DNA of 64,000 nucleotides from Xylona heveae TC161. Its lineage: Eukaryota > Ascomycota > Xylonomycetes > Xylonales > Xylonaceae. Positions 9,701 through 20,780 of this stretch are shown piece by piece. The first letter of the stretch is position 1. Each line of letters begins with the position of its first letter. The translations under genes and the position numbers were made by a program. The stretch is taken from positions 1,369,726 through 1,433,725 of the forward strand of contig NW_017264193.1 in assembly GCF_001619985.1 (NCBI RefSeq), in the 5' to 3' direction. Below the pieces are notes generated by a model. That model saw nothing but the letters and a program-made list of their open reading frames with translations, searched no databases and was not told the DNA's origin.

Positions 9701-12424
9701 ATGCCGCCATCTTCTTCAAGGTCCGAGAAATCTCGGGGGAAACTTGTAGGTCTTGTTTCACACAGGCATGTTTTTATTTAACTAACTCACCATTCAGGTA
9801 TTCGACCCTCGACCGGACTGGCATACCACGCCGCTCACATCACTGTCCAGCGATGGGATCTCTTCTGCTGTACCCACTGCTCTGGTTGAGAAGCTTCGAA
9901 GTCACGGACGGACGCTTTTAGACAGGGATGCGGCAACATTTGCATCCTCAAGATCTAATTCCTCGTCCTCAAATCGTTTCATGTCAACCATAATGTCCTC
10001 GGGAACTTTATCGGATAAGATTTCAGCATTGACGCTCGCCATCCAGGAATCTCCAGTACACAATATATCTGCATTCGAAAATCTTCTTAATCTGGCGAGA
10101 AAAAGGAGCAGAAGCCAGGCAATCACAGCACTTGGTGCCCTTAAGGATCTACTCGGTCAGGGGTCTGTTCTACCGGCAGATCGTAAATTGCGTCCGTTCA
10201 ATACACAATCTGGACTCTTGACTGCGTTGCAAAAAGCCAGTCCAAGCTGGACGCCTACTCAGTCTCTACCAGGAGAACTGACGGAGAAGCATTTGATATT
10301 TTGGGTATACGAGGATTGGTTGAAGTCTGCTTATTTTGAGGTTCTCAAAATACTGGAGGTCTGGTGCAATGATGAGGTAGAATACTCGCGGAGTAGGGCT
10401 CTCGTATACGTATGGGAATTGTTGAAGGAGAAGCCGGAACAGGAGTCAAACTTGCTCCGCCTTTTAGTCAATAAACTCGGCGATCCAAGCAGAAAGATAT
10501 CCTCAAAAGCTTCTTTCCTCCTTCTTCAGCTGCAGTCGACTCATCCGCTGATGAAAGAAGTCATTATAACTTCCATTGAATCCGAACTTCTGTTCCGTCC
10601 CGGTCAAAACATCCATGCAAAATATTACGCATTGATTACATTGAACCAGACAATTCTTAGCACGAAGGAAGAAAACATTGCAAACCGGCTAGTTGACATT
10701 TACTTCAGTGTTTTTGTAGCATTGCTCAATGCTATGAAAAAGAAAGAAGACGAAGAAAATTCTCGAGGAAGATCCCGTTTTCACCGTAAACCAGATAACA
10801 AGGCTTTGAATGCAAAGAAGCAGGAGAGTCGCAACTCGGACCTGAGCGAGCAAGTGAACAACCCTGACGAAGAAATGCGGGACAAGGTCATTTCAGCCGT
10901 CCTGACCGGCCTCAATCGATCGTTCCCCTTCTCCAGATTGGACGATGAATCCAAGTAAGTTGATAAAATCTCACAATTCTTCAGTCTTTCTATCACTCAC
11001 AATCTATCACAGCTTCAAAAATCACATGGAAACGCTTTTCAAGATCACACATTCTTCCAACTTCAACACCAGTATTCAAGCTCTCATGCTCATCCAGCAA
11101 TTCTCGTGGTCGAAGCAGGTCTCGGCTGACCGCTTTTACCGTACTCTTTATGAATCGATCCTTGACCCTCGATTGCTCACGTCCTCAAAACAAGCGATGT
11201 ATTTAAATCTTCTCTATCGATCGCTAAAGGCTGACACAAGCGTGAAGAGAGTAAAAGCATTTGTAAAGAGACTTTTGCAGGTTGTTTCTTTACACCAACC
11301 TCCATTCATCTGTGGAGTAATATACCTTGTAAGGGAACTACAGAGTGTCTTTCCGAGCTTGAAAGCCCTCCTAGACCAACCCGAGGAGAATGGCGACGCC
11401 GACGAAGAGAGATTCTTTGATGCTCCAGACGAATCGGGCGACGAAAATGTCGAGAGCAATTCAGCTACCACCGGCTACGCCGTGGACAGAAGTCAGTTTT
11501 ATGATGGAAGGAAGCGAGATCCGGAATATAGCAACGCGGATAAGACTTGTCTTTGGGAATTAGTAAGAAAAACCCGTTTAGTTCCGTGAGGTAATATCCA
11601 CTGACATGGCGCAGACCCCATTCACCACACATTTTCATCCTTCGGTATCCCTATTTGCTGTTCGGCTCCTACAAAACAACACGATGCCCGAGAAACCAGA
11701 TCTCTCTTTACACACACTTTCTCACTTCCTGGATCGTTTCGTATATCGTAACGCAAAATCAAATGCTGGTGGTCCTAAAGGCACCTCCATCATGCAACCG
11801 TTGGCAGGTGGATTTACAAATGAAATGCTGGTTTCGGCCAAGAACAGCACGGCGGCACAAATGCCTGTAAATTCCGAGAACTTTTGGAAAAAGAAGACTG
11901 ACGATGTCGCCGCTGACGAGGTCTTTTTCCATCGGTACTTCAACCAGGTAGCGAAGGGGAAAGGACTTCCGTCTAAGCGCAAACGGGCTGAAGAAAATAA
12001 TGATGATATCGAGGATGAAGAGAATGAAGACGATATCTGGACAGCGCTTGTTAATTCCAGACCAGAATTAGAGGGAAGCGAAGAAGGGGATAGCGATCTT
12101 GAAATGGATGATTTGCAATCCGACGACCAGGAGAGCCAATCGGATGAGGAAGTTGTACCGGTGTCTTCTGAAGATGAAAGCCAAGGGAGCGTTGAAGTCG
12201 ACCTTGATGCTGGTGGCGACGACGCTATTCTAGGCAGCGACATTGAGCTGGAATCAGATATCGAAGCACCTCCCGAGGAACAGATGGAACCTTCTCTGGA
12301 GACCGAGTCCGGGTCTGCCACGGCACAAAAGAAGAAACGTCGCAAGCTCAAGCATCTTCCCATGTTTGCCTCTGCAGATGACTATGCGCATCTACTGGCT
12401 GATGATGATGATGACAATATTTGA
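9701..12424 (+). CDS. MAK21: Ribosome biogenesis protein NOC1/MAK21 (CBF domain)
   Basis: NOC1/MAK21 pairs with NOC2 on early 60S pre-ribosomes in the nucleolus; the human homologue is CEBPZ. Exons are 9701..9745, 9798..10954, 11013..11562 and 11615..12424, giving 853 residues with introns of 52, 58 and 52 bp. The protein opens MPPSSSRSEKSRGKL, then the family's DPRPDWHTTPL. Alpha-helical repeats follow (for example LLRLLVNKLGDPSRKISSKA). The CBF domain shows PPFICGVIYLVREL and TPFTTHFHPSVSLFAVRLL. The C-terminus is strongly acidic, alternating Asp/Glu/Ser, with a basic patch KKKRRKLKHLP before the end. Yeast and human relatives are over 1000 residues and have a longer acidic N-terminus, so an upstream exon may be missing or this version is short. 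The internal domains make the family assignment secure. Confidence 0.9.
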
Positions 12425-12997
12425 TGCTTTGACCAGTACTCTCTATATTATGAAAATTAGCGTTCTTAAAAGTTACTCTCCAATTTCTTTAAATTTTAAT
12501 TAATCGGCAAAAAGCAAATATTTGAAACTCATGAAAAGCAAGGCTGCGAGACGGTGAATTATTTTGGGAATGTTTGTCACCTCGAATGTATTGCGGAAGA
12601 CATTATCGACCTAGCACGACCTACCTTAGAGTACGAGAAAGGAAGACGTATATGATTACTGAAATTGGCTAGCCTGGTCCGAATACTCTACTCAGTACGA
12701 AGGTATACTGCACATACTCCGAAGGTATACTGCACATACTCCGTAGGTAAGTTAGTTACCGTAGTACTACAAGTAGCGACGGTGCTGCTCATCGCTACGG
12801 CTTCGACGAATCGACCCCTTGGACCGAGGGACTGGAAATGAGCCTTGGAGACAGAGCAGAATCCGAAGCATCTTCAAGGCTAACGTGTAGTCTTCTGCTC
12901 TGTAAATTGTGGCCTCTCTGACCACTTCTTTGCCAGCATATCAAATATTTGACTATTGTTGATTTGCTTCTAGTTTGGACGTACCCTTAGTCGTCTG
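12425..12997. other. Intergenic between NOC1 and thioesterase genes
   Basis: This 573-bp spacer lies between a stop codon and the next start on the same strand. It contains the 22-bp tandem repeat listed separately and one TACTCCGTA motif (12737-12745). No coding frame is supported. Confidence 0.6.
12699..12742. repeat. Two-copy 22-bp tandem repeat
   Basis: The unit GAAGGTATACTGCACATACTCC occurs at 12699-12720 and again, unchanged, at 12721-12742. A partial third copy is not visible. It lies upstream of the thioesterase gene and may simply be a slippage duplication. Confidence 0.85.
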
Positions 12998-14042
12998 ATG
13001 TTTTTATCAAGACCTGCTCTTTCGCGAGCGGCCTTGATCTCGCGCCGGAGGCATGATCCTTTTGTATCTTTATGCTTCAAGTCATCGACGACAAAAGGAT
13101 CTCTCTGCCATAATTTACTCCGTTCAAATCACGTAGCACGGTTTTTTGCAACTGCTACCTCTTCTCATGCTACCCAGGGTATGTGAAAAGCTCTTCAATT
13201 ATAACTTTCTATGCTAACGGGTACCTACGCTTCTAAAGACCTCAGACAATCACCGACTGTATTTTGGCGGATTCTCGGGTTCTGTGCAATCTCGATCGTC
13301 TTCACCACTGCGGGCTTTGCTGTGGCAGCGGCGCCGGTGTTTTCAGCAATTGATGAATACCTTTCACATCCTTCCGATGCTGAGACGCTTTCTATGTTCA
13401 AACCATATGACGAGAAGTCGTCTGAAGTTGACCAGTATATAAAGACTCACCCACTTGCTGTCAGTCTTCGGAAAAACCCAGCACTTTCCGAGTCAAGGCC
13501 CCATTTCAAAATTCCTTCAGCTTATTTAAGCCACAACTTCACCAGTGGAACTTTAGCCGGTGAACGCAAGATAGTGGTTCCACCATACGCATGGACTGAT
13601 GCAAACGGAGACAACTTGACTTCAATTACATATCTGGGCCCTGATGTTTGCGGCCACTCTGGAATTGTACATGGCGGTCTCTTGGCGACAATTCTTGACG
13701 AAGGGCTCGCAAGGTGTTGCTTTCCTGCACTACCAAACAAAGTGGGATTGACAGCTAAGCTGAATATCAATTATCGCAATCCCGCTCTGGCCGGTTCGTT
13801 TGTCGTACTAAAAGCAAAAACAGTAAAAACTGAAGGGCGTAAAGCGTGGGTTGAAGGGCGTCTTGAAACACTCGCTGAAAATGGAAAAAAATCGATACTC
13901 CTGGCAGAGGCCGACGCCCTCTTTGTGGAACCCAAGCAAGCAGCTGTAAGTTTGATCCATACCTAATTATCTATACGAGGACATAGTCCAACCTTTGACT
14001 AACAACTCCATCTCCCAGGCCATGGCTAGGTTCTACAGCTAA
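12998..14042 (+). CDS. HotDog-fold acyl-CoA thioesterase-like protein, mitochondrial membrane
   Basis: This is a predicted 4HBT/PaaI-type thioesterase. Such enzymes cleave acyl-CoA thioesters, but the substrate cannot be read from sequence. Exons are 12998..13178, 13239..13945 and 14019..14042, giving 303 residues. The basic, Ser-rich N-terminus, MFLSRPALSRAALISRRRHD through RFFATATSS, looks like a mitochondrial presequence. A hydrophobic segment (ILGFCAISIVFTTAGFAVAA, about residues 70-95) is probably a membrane anchor. The HotDog domain shows HSGIVHGGLLATILDEGLAR, the usual active-site helix, then LNINYRNPALAGSFVVLKA and AWVEGRLE. The last exon encodes only AMARFYS and the stop; its phase and an upstream ACTAAC branch site support it. 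It resembles THEM4-like fungal proteins. Confidence 0.87.
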
Positions 14043-15006
14043 TCGGACTCTGTTCAGCTTTGTATCTTATTCAACCGATACATTTGCGCTGAGAAACCCT
14101 GCCCTTCCAATCGCCTCTACTTAAGTTACTAGCAAATACTCAAAAGTCGCCCTCCGCCTTTCGAAAACAAGAAGGCAGCTGAAGAACTCGAGCGCGCTAC
14201 GGACTTTTAACGTTACCTTCCACCTCTCCCTCCACGATATTTCTAGTTAGATCTTCCTTATAGAACATAGAAAGCAGTCGTATCATTGCTGCCAGCGCAA
14301 TGAAATTTTTAGATCAATAGAGGCCTTAACACCACCGAGCATGAATCTTTTATTATGTATATTTTTTATATATACATATATCTGTATCTCGTCAAATTTG
14401 TGGAAAATAAAAACCTCCCTACGTCCCTTCTCCCAGTGGTGTCTGGAACTATTGACACCAATCGGATAACGTCAGTTTATTCTAAGGGCGGCGGTATGCG
14501 TCTTTACATTTAACTCTGCCGAAGTCCAGGATAACTTAGATTGATATCTACATGTTGCAATCAAGGAATGTACTGAGGTAATATCAAACTTCCTATACAT
14601 CAATTGTAAAACCTTGAATAGCAGCTTGTGTCGGCTATGAAGCCTCTCCCAGATTTAGGCACCAACTGCTAGTTGACTTAATTAGAGTATCAACGAGCAG
14701 GCGAGGCGATATTCACAAATGGAACCGCGATAACGGGCTGAACGGTACTTTACAAGGTACCTTTTGATGTTCGTCAGTCAGGGCAGTACAAGCGATAGTA
14801 CCGTAACTTTATCTTTCCTGCCTTGTTGCGACCGAGAAGCGGACATCAGAGAGGCCAAGCATCGGCTAGCGTCAGGACATACACACAGCATAACATCACC
14901 ACAGCCTTCTGTGAGTTCTCCAAGCTGCTTCAGCACACGGACACCTACATCCCTATCAGTGCTTTGGAAGCTTATATTCGACGTCTAGCAGACACCATAT
15001 TCTGAG
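14043..15006. other. Intergenic between thioesterase and VMA5
   Basis: This spacer of almost 1 kb contains an AT-rich near-palindrome around 14355-14385 (TA-rich, about 30 bp) that may mark the thioesterase 3' end. The 74-codon frame at 14764..14988 and its overlap in another frame show no family resemblance. The rest should hold the VMA5 promoter. Confidence 0.55.
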
Positions 15007-16407
15007 ATGTCACATCAAGCAAGATATATGTTGGTTTCTTTACCAACCTCAATATCGCCTACCAATGACCGTGATGAGGCATTCACAGCTCTTCAATCTA
15101 CTGTATCTTCAGATTTCGGCACTGTCTCTCCATTTTCCATTCCCGAGTTCAAGATTGGCACCCTCGATGCGCTCGTACAGCAAGCGGACGAGCTGGCAAA
15201 ATTGGACGCTGCCTGTGAAGGGGTCATTGGCAAAGTTGGCGATTCATTGCGAAGCATACTCGGTGGGGATGAGAGTAAGCTCAACCAGCAGAAGAGGGTT
15301 GCTGAGAGTGAGTATTTAAATTTAGACAATAACGAGAGGAGCCTACTCTAAAAATGGCTATAGAACCTGTCGACCAGTACCTGCGCTCCTTTATCTGGAA
15401 CAAGGTCAAGTATCGAGCAGACAAACCGATTGCCGAGTTAATTGACGCTCTACAGAAGGTAGTCTCCATATTGCTCTCGGATCATTGAATACGAATGGCC
15501 TGACAGAAATACAGGAGATTTCCAGCATTGACAATGATGTTCGAAGCAAGTATAATCAATACAATCAAGTAAAGACAAATCTGGTTGCTCTGCAACGAAA
15601 ACAGACGTATGCCTTTCCATTCCGCACTCTGCAGATATTACCTATTAAACCACATCTAGCGGCAATCTCTCTACGCGATCACTCGCGCAGCTTGTCGACC
15701 CTTCCGTTATGATTCAAGGGTCCGAGTATCTCGAAACACACCTTGTCGCAGTCCCTTCTCAAGCTGTTAAAGATTTCTATAAATCCTACGAAACGGTATC
15801 CTCAATGGTTGTTCCTCGATCATGCATTTCCATTACTTCAGACGACGAGTACACATTGTTCGCTGTAACCACTTTCAAGAAATACAGCCAAGAGTTCATA
15901 CATAATTGTCGCGAAAGAAGATGGACACCGCGAGACTACACTTATAGAGAGGGAGGGCGAGAAGAAGAGCTCAGAGAAGTTGACCGCCTGAGCAGGGAAG
16001 AGCGGAAGCTTTGGGGGGAGACATTGAGGTTGGGCCACACTGGATGGAGTGAGGCCGTCATGGTGTGGGCACATGTTTTGGTGCTACGAGTCTTTGTCGA
16101 GACCGTCTTACGATACGGTTTACCCCTTTCATTTGTTTGCGGTTTGATAAAGGTAAGCCGCCATGATTAAATCCTGCTCGAACATGCAATACTGACTTGA
16201 TATGAAAAGACGTCTCCTAAATTCGCCAAAAAGACGAAGGATGCACTTGATGCCTCGTATTCATACCTCGGAGGAAATGCTTTCGGCCGTGACAAAAAGG
16301 GCCGAGTAAAGAGAGATGATTCCGCTGTCTCTGAAATGGCAGCGGTTGGACACGGAGATGGTGGAGAATACAACGCCTTTGTGTTTTACGAATTTGAGAT
16401 CAATTGA
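15007..16407 (+). CDS. VMA5: V-type proton ATPase subunit C (V1 sector)
   Basis: Subunit C of the peripheral V1 sector bridges V1 and the stator and takes part in reversible disassembly of the vacuolar proton pump. Exons are 15007..15307, 15364..15458, 15515..15606, 15660..16152 and 16210..16407, giving 392 residues, the normal length. Family blocks in order include MLVSLPTSISP, FKIGTLDALVQQADELAKLD, QYLRSFIWNKVKYRADKP, IDNDVRSKYNQYNQVK, YLETHLVAVPSQAVKDFYKS, LWGETLRLGHTGWSEAVMVW and ALDASYSYLGGNAFGRDKKG. All introns are 53-57 bp and all junctions are in phase. It is convergent with MET14, with only 165 bp between stop codons. Confidence 0.96.
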
Positions 16408-16572
16408 CGACGAGCACGTCTTGTAGGCATTTCAATCTGACAAATCACGATCACAGTCGATGTTGGCTCGATCTTTGTACAGGAACGATTCTATTTGTTT
16501 TAAGATCTCTATATACCTCAAATTCTATTTGTAGCTCTCTCATTTAAGTAATGGTTTGAATAAGCACTGTTG

Positions 16573-17340
16573 TTAGGCGCGAGAAACCTCTTTCACTAGG
16601 CCCTGAGCTTGCAGATATGTCATTATCTGGACAACCGCCTCTTCTATGGTCAGTTGATCAGCGCGAATTCTGATCTCGGGGTCAATTGGCTCCTCATAGG
16701 GAGCAGAGATCCCAGTAAATTCCTTGATCACACCCTCTCTAGCTTTCTTGTAAAGCCCCTTGGGATCTCGCTTCTCCGCGACCTCTAGGGGCACATCAAC
16801 AAAAACTTCAATGAAAGGGATTGGATCGTCCTCCGTGTGTTGGTTCGCGGCCGCATGCAAGTCCCGCGCAGCCTTACGATCAGCTATATAAGGAGAGATG
16901 AAAGAAGTCAGAGCGATGGTTGACGAGTCTGCGAATAGTTTGGCTACCTGTAGATCATGTTAGCTACGCCATCAAACGTCGGCATCTCTCATACCTCCGA
17001 AATTCTCCGAATGTTCTCTACACGATCAGCTTCAGAGAATCCCAAGTCTTTGTTCAGGCCGAATCGGACATTATCACCGTCGAGCCGGTACGCGGCGAGA
17101 CCTAGATGGAGGAGATGCTGTTCAAGAGCGGTGGCGATCGTGGATTTCCCAGATGCAGAGAGTCCGGTGAACCATATAGTAAAACCCCGCTGTCCACGAA
17201 GCTCCGCGCGCTCGTGGCGAGAAAGAGACGGGTGCCAGGTAATGTTGCTAAAGCGTATAGTTGTGTAAGTCTAGTTGCGCAAAAGTGTGCCCTTTCCACT
17301 GCCTAAGGAAAAGGGTGGCTGAGAAAAACTACCTAGCCAT
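16573..17340 (-). CDS. MET14: Adenylylsulfate (APS) kinase
   Basis: It phosphorylates APS to PAPS in cytosolic sulfate assimilation. Exons are 17340..17333, 17247..16995 and 16947..16573, giving 211 residues, the usual size. The first coding exon is only 8 nt: ATG GCT AG, joined to C AAC ATT ACC to give MASNITWHP, which matches the known start of fungal APS kinases. The Walker A loop is GLSASGKST (about residues 33-41). Substrate-binding sequences are [15 protein letters not shown] and ENIRRI, then [15 protein letters not shown] and [20 protein letters not shown]. The first intron is 85 bp and the second 47 bp. No clear binding site for the sulfur regulator was seen upstream. Confidence 0.94.
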
Positions 17341-18849
17341 TTTCCAATGGAATGTCAAATCGAAGACCCAGTCGATATCTTAGCAATCAGACAGCGATTT
17401 GAACGGTTGACGAAAATATATGCGGGCAATGCCTGAAGTCTCGACGGTTTTGAAAGAGTTGTGACAATTTGGGAAAGGACTCGATTGCGTTATCGGCATC
17501 CACCATACCTGAAAGGGTTCGATTCGAAGGCGGTGTGAGATTATTACCTGCATATACTGTGATTGGACACGTCTTTGCGGCGGAGTGCCACGAAAGTCCG
17601 GGGTGGCCCGTGCCGAACCCTGACATGGAAGTGCCTCATTTAGGATAGACCGGCTTTGACCAACTGAGTTGCAAAACCCTAATCGTCGGGATTTGTCACT
17701 TTGTAGGTTGGACAGTGATAGGACAATATATCTATCAAGTAGATAGCTCTAGATCGGGGAAACCACCAATGAGTACGTTCGTCCTCAAAACATACCTCAA
17801 TCTGTTTATTTTTTTTTTGTGGGAAATCAATCCGTAAACCCCTAATGCAAAGCTCTTCAAAGTATGGGTAAATTGTGCACGTCAAAATTCTATGGTCTAT
17901 ACAATATTCCATATGTCGGATGCCGTATTAGCCTTCTAGAACTTTTAAAACACTTCTTGAAATATTGAAGCCTCTGTGGAGTCTATGACGAAGTCGCTAC
18001 AGAATCACTATAGCAAATTTAGGAGCTACGGCGACTGGAATAGTGTCGTTATTAGCACTCTTTATATTCTCTCATGCCCCCTTTCCCATACTCAGGAAAA
18101 TCCAAATGGAAGAGAATAGCAGTATGAATAATACTAATATTCGCTAGAAAAGAATAAGGGTGGAACGAAGAGGAGAACGGTGACGTAGAAACGATATAAG
18201 GAAAAAATTGAGAATCGAATGCCACAAACAACAGTGATCAAGACAATCAGTTCAGCTGGGAGAAACTTGCTCCCTCGTATACAAATCCATCAGGTGAAGA
18301 GCACAAAGAATTCACTGATTTGCTTGGATGGCAAGAAAATTGGGTTTGAAACGAACTTCCCATGAACCTTACAGCATAACATCGGCTTCACAAGTTTCGA
18401 ATCTCATTCCCTTCACATTTTTTTAAAGGGGATCCTATTCAACCTATTGCTTGAATTTCGAGAATAAAAGGGATACTGGAAAATGTCTTGGATTATACAA
18501 TGGCTTCAGTTTGATCAGATACCAGAGTATTGTAAATATATAAGATGAGGTCCAGTTTGTTTTTGGAAGGATTCACTGACGTACAGCTTCCCCGCGAACC
18601 TTTCCACTCAACTCAATGTTTGTAGCGTAAAAATCACCCAAACAATCGCTTCAACTGTGAAGACAAACGATTTCCACCAAGATTGGTTTTCTATGAACAA
18701 CGACTGAGGGAATAGATCGCCATATCTAGGCCACAGGATGGACAACTTCTGCGACTGGTTGCTGGAGAAATGCGCTGGGAAAGGTACACACTCATCTTTG
18801 CGCAGGGATGACAAGATTCAATTAACTGGCATTAGGCGCGACAGCGAAT
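17341..18849. other. Intergenic, 1.5 kb, no supported gene
   Basis: This is the upstream region of both MET14 (minus) and the 407-residue ORF (plus). Short frames such as 17626..17387 minus show no family resemblance. It contains an A/T homopolymer near 17808-17820 and is otherwise AT-rich without repeats seen by eye. Confidence 0.55.
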
Positions 18850-20073
18850 TTGAAGCATAGATGGACCCAGGAACAATTTCATGTCAGTACCGCGGCGAAG
18901 TTCTCCGAGATCCTGAAATCGGAGAATCGGAGCTATGCCCACAATCAGAGCTCTCCTTCTCCGGCCAGTGGAACTGTTGGAGGAGTTATCGAATTCCCAT
19001 TTCGCCGGCCTAGAAATTCCGCTCAACCAAACTGGGTAGCCCCATCACAGGGAAGCAACGCCGCGATCTTGGAGCGCGCACATCCTGCCATGTACAAACG
19101 AGCGGAGAGGGCACTTATCTCGTTTGACCATCTGGTCAACACAGAACTAGAAGAAGAGGAAGAACTCTATAGCCAAGGCCTCGCAGCAGCTGATCAGACG
19201 CTACCACCCAAAGTGGAAGACAGAAAAGAACATAATGTAACAAATAAGTGCAGCTTCTTGTACGAGATTCCGAAGCTACCTCAAATGATCGGAGTTGGAA
19301 GGTTTCGGCGCTCCGCCACGGCGACTCAGGAATGGATTCAAGAGAACATAACTGAACGCTGCCCTCCACCAATCCCTCACAGGTTTTTTTACGAGTGCGG
19401 CCAACCAGGATATACGCCACGCTCACCACCAATAACAAGGTTTAGCGACGTTTCGTGTCACTCATCCATGATCTCGTACAAAGATTCCGAAATAGAATAT
19501 ATCTTGATTCCAGAAAATTCCGGTACCAGGATAAATGCTACTGGACAACGGATAGAGAGTTCAGACCCTCCGGTACAAAAAGGTCCTGGGCAAGAGGAAC
19601 TTCAGGCTAGCTTAAAAACTGACGCTGTCAAAGACGCAGGAAGGCTCCAGCAGCTTGACGCAAAAATCCTAAAACTGGGATCATATAGCCAGGTTTTAGA
19701 CGACAAATTGCATCAAGAGGAACAACAAAATAGCCGGAGAATGGACAGAGGGCGGACCCGTCAGCGTTCGTTCGGCACCAAACTCGAAAGTATCAAAGAG
19801 CAACGACTTTATCCGGAGGATCTAAACACAACACAGACGACGCGAAGAACTCAAGAGGATAAGAGTCATGAACGAAAAGTTGAAAAAGAAGAGGACTTTG
19901 ACATCGCTGTGAGGCAAATCCGCATTCTGGACGGAACAGCAGAGCATCCAAAGCAAGAAGAAAAACAAGCCGCCACGCAGTGCCGAGTGCGCTTTGCTTT
20001 AGGGCAGGCGGAGAGAGGCAGAAGACAAATCTCTGCGATGCGAAGACGCTTTTCTCGAAACAAATGTCCGTGA
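18850..20073 (+). CDS. Hypothetical protein, 407 aa, coiled-coil and charged C-terminus
   Basis: This is a single uninterrupted frame of 407 codons. I do not recognise it. The first half is Pro/Ser/Arg-rich with scattered hydrophobic residues. A Pro/aromatic stretch around residues 145-215 (CSFLYEIPKLPQMIG; CPPPIPHRFFYECGQPGYTP) is the part most likely to be structured. From about residue 245 the composition becomes Glu/Gln/Arg/Lys-rich, with heptad-like spacing typical of coiled coil (AGRLQQLDAKILKLGSYSQV), and it ends in the basic RRQISAMRRRFSRNK. There is no signal peptide or membrane segment. Its length makes a chance ORF unlikely, but an orphan gene or a mis-split larger gene are both possible. 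Confidence 0.5.
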   Translation: MKHRWTQEQFHVSTAAKFSEILKSENRSYAHNQSSPSPASGTVGGVIEFPFRRPRNSAQPNWVAPSQGSNAAILERAHPAMYKRAERALISFDHLVNTELEEEEELYSQGLAAADQTLPPKVEDRKEHNVTNKCSFLYEIPKLPQMIGVGRFRRSATATQEWIQENITERCPPPIPHRFFYECGQPGYTPRSPPITRFSDVSCHSSMISYKDSEIEYILIPENSGTRINATGQRIESSDPPVQKGPGQEELQASLKTDAVKDAGRLQQLDAKILKLGSYSQVLDDKLHQEEQQNSRRMDRGRTRQRSFGTKLESIKEQRLYPEDLNTTQTTRRTQEDKSHERKVEKEEDFDIAVRQIRILDGTAEHPKQEEKQAATQCRVRFALGQAERGRRQISAMRRRFSRNKCP

Positions 20074-20780
20074 TATCAATCACAAACAAGGAAGAGAATA
20101 CTTTCCATTTCCAGATTTGGCTTTGCTATGGTCTTGAAACCGTGTTGAAAACTTGAAGTAACGAAGAGGATATTGTGATTGCTCGGAGGATACTTGTTTT
20201 GTTTCGCATTTTCCTGCGGATGAAGTTCTTAAAAAATACGAATCAGAAAATTGGAGTAGTTCAGCAATCAAATTTGCAATAAGATGAGGCGTTGGTCTTT
20301 TTATGCAACCCTGGCAGGGCAATCCGCAGAAAATAGAGGTACTTGTGTAAATATAAACATTACCAAGCCCGATGGGGTGCCAATAAGACTATTGAGCATA
20401 GAAATTCCGACTGTGCCTATCTAATGGTAATTGCAGCAACGAAGAGACTCACAGTCAAGCAAAACACTAGTTTGCCGTCCCATGAAAGTTGCCAGCTGTA
20501 CATGACCCGGAAAGGAGGTTCGAAGAAAAGCTGATGGCACGCTGGACGTTGGAACGAAGAACACGGAAACCTCCGGGCCGGAGTGAGGGAAGGCTGCGGA
20601 ATTACGCGGTTACTTGTACGTAGTACGTGTGTGAACTCAATTTAAAGTTCTTCCGACCAAAGCCGGGATTTGTGCACTGTACTCGGTACCGGCCCGCCAA
20701 ACTGAAAGATACGTGCGCTCACATATTCTCAGTATATGCTCAACTCCAGAAAAACCGTCTGCAACAATTAAATCCATCAC
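20074..20780. other. Intergenic upstream of GCV1
   Basis: About 700 bp holds short overlapping frames on both strands with no family resemblance. It should include the GCV1 promoter. Nothing specific was found. Confidence 0.55.

Noticed and set aside
11722-12363. 213-codon antisense frame rich in Ser
   Set aside because: It is the mirror of the acidic Asp/Glu/Ser tail of NOC1; low-complexity coding sequence commonly opens the opposite strand.
17515-17535. GGTTCGATTC, a tRNA B-box look-alike
   Set aside because: No matching A box or acceptor stem within 60-90 bp on either strand.
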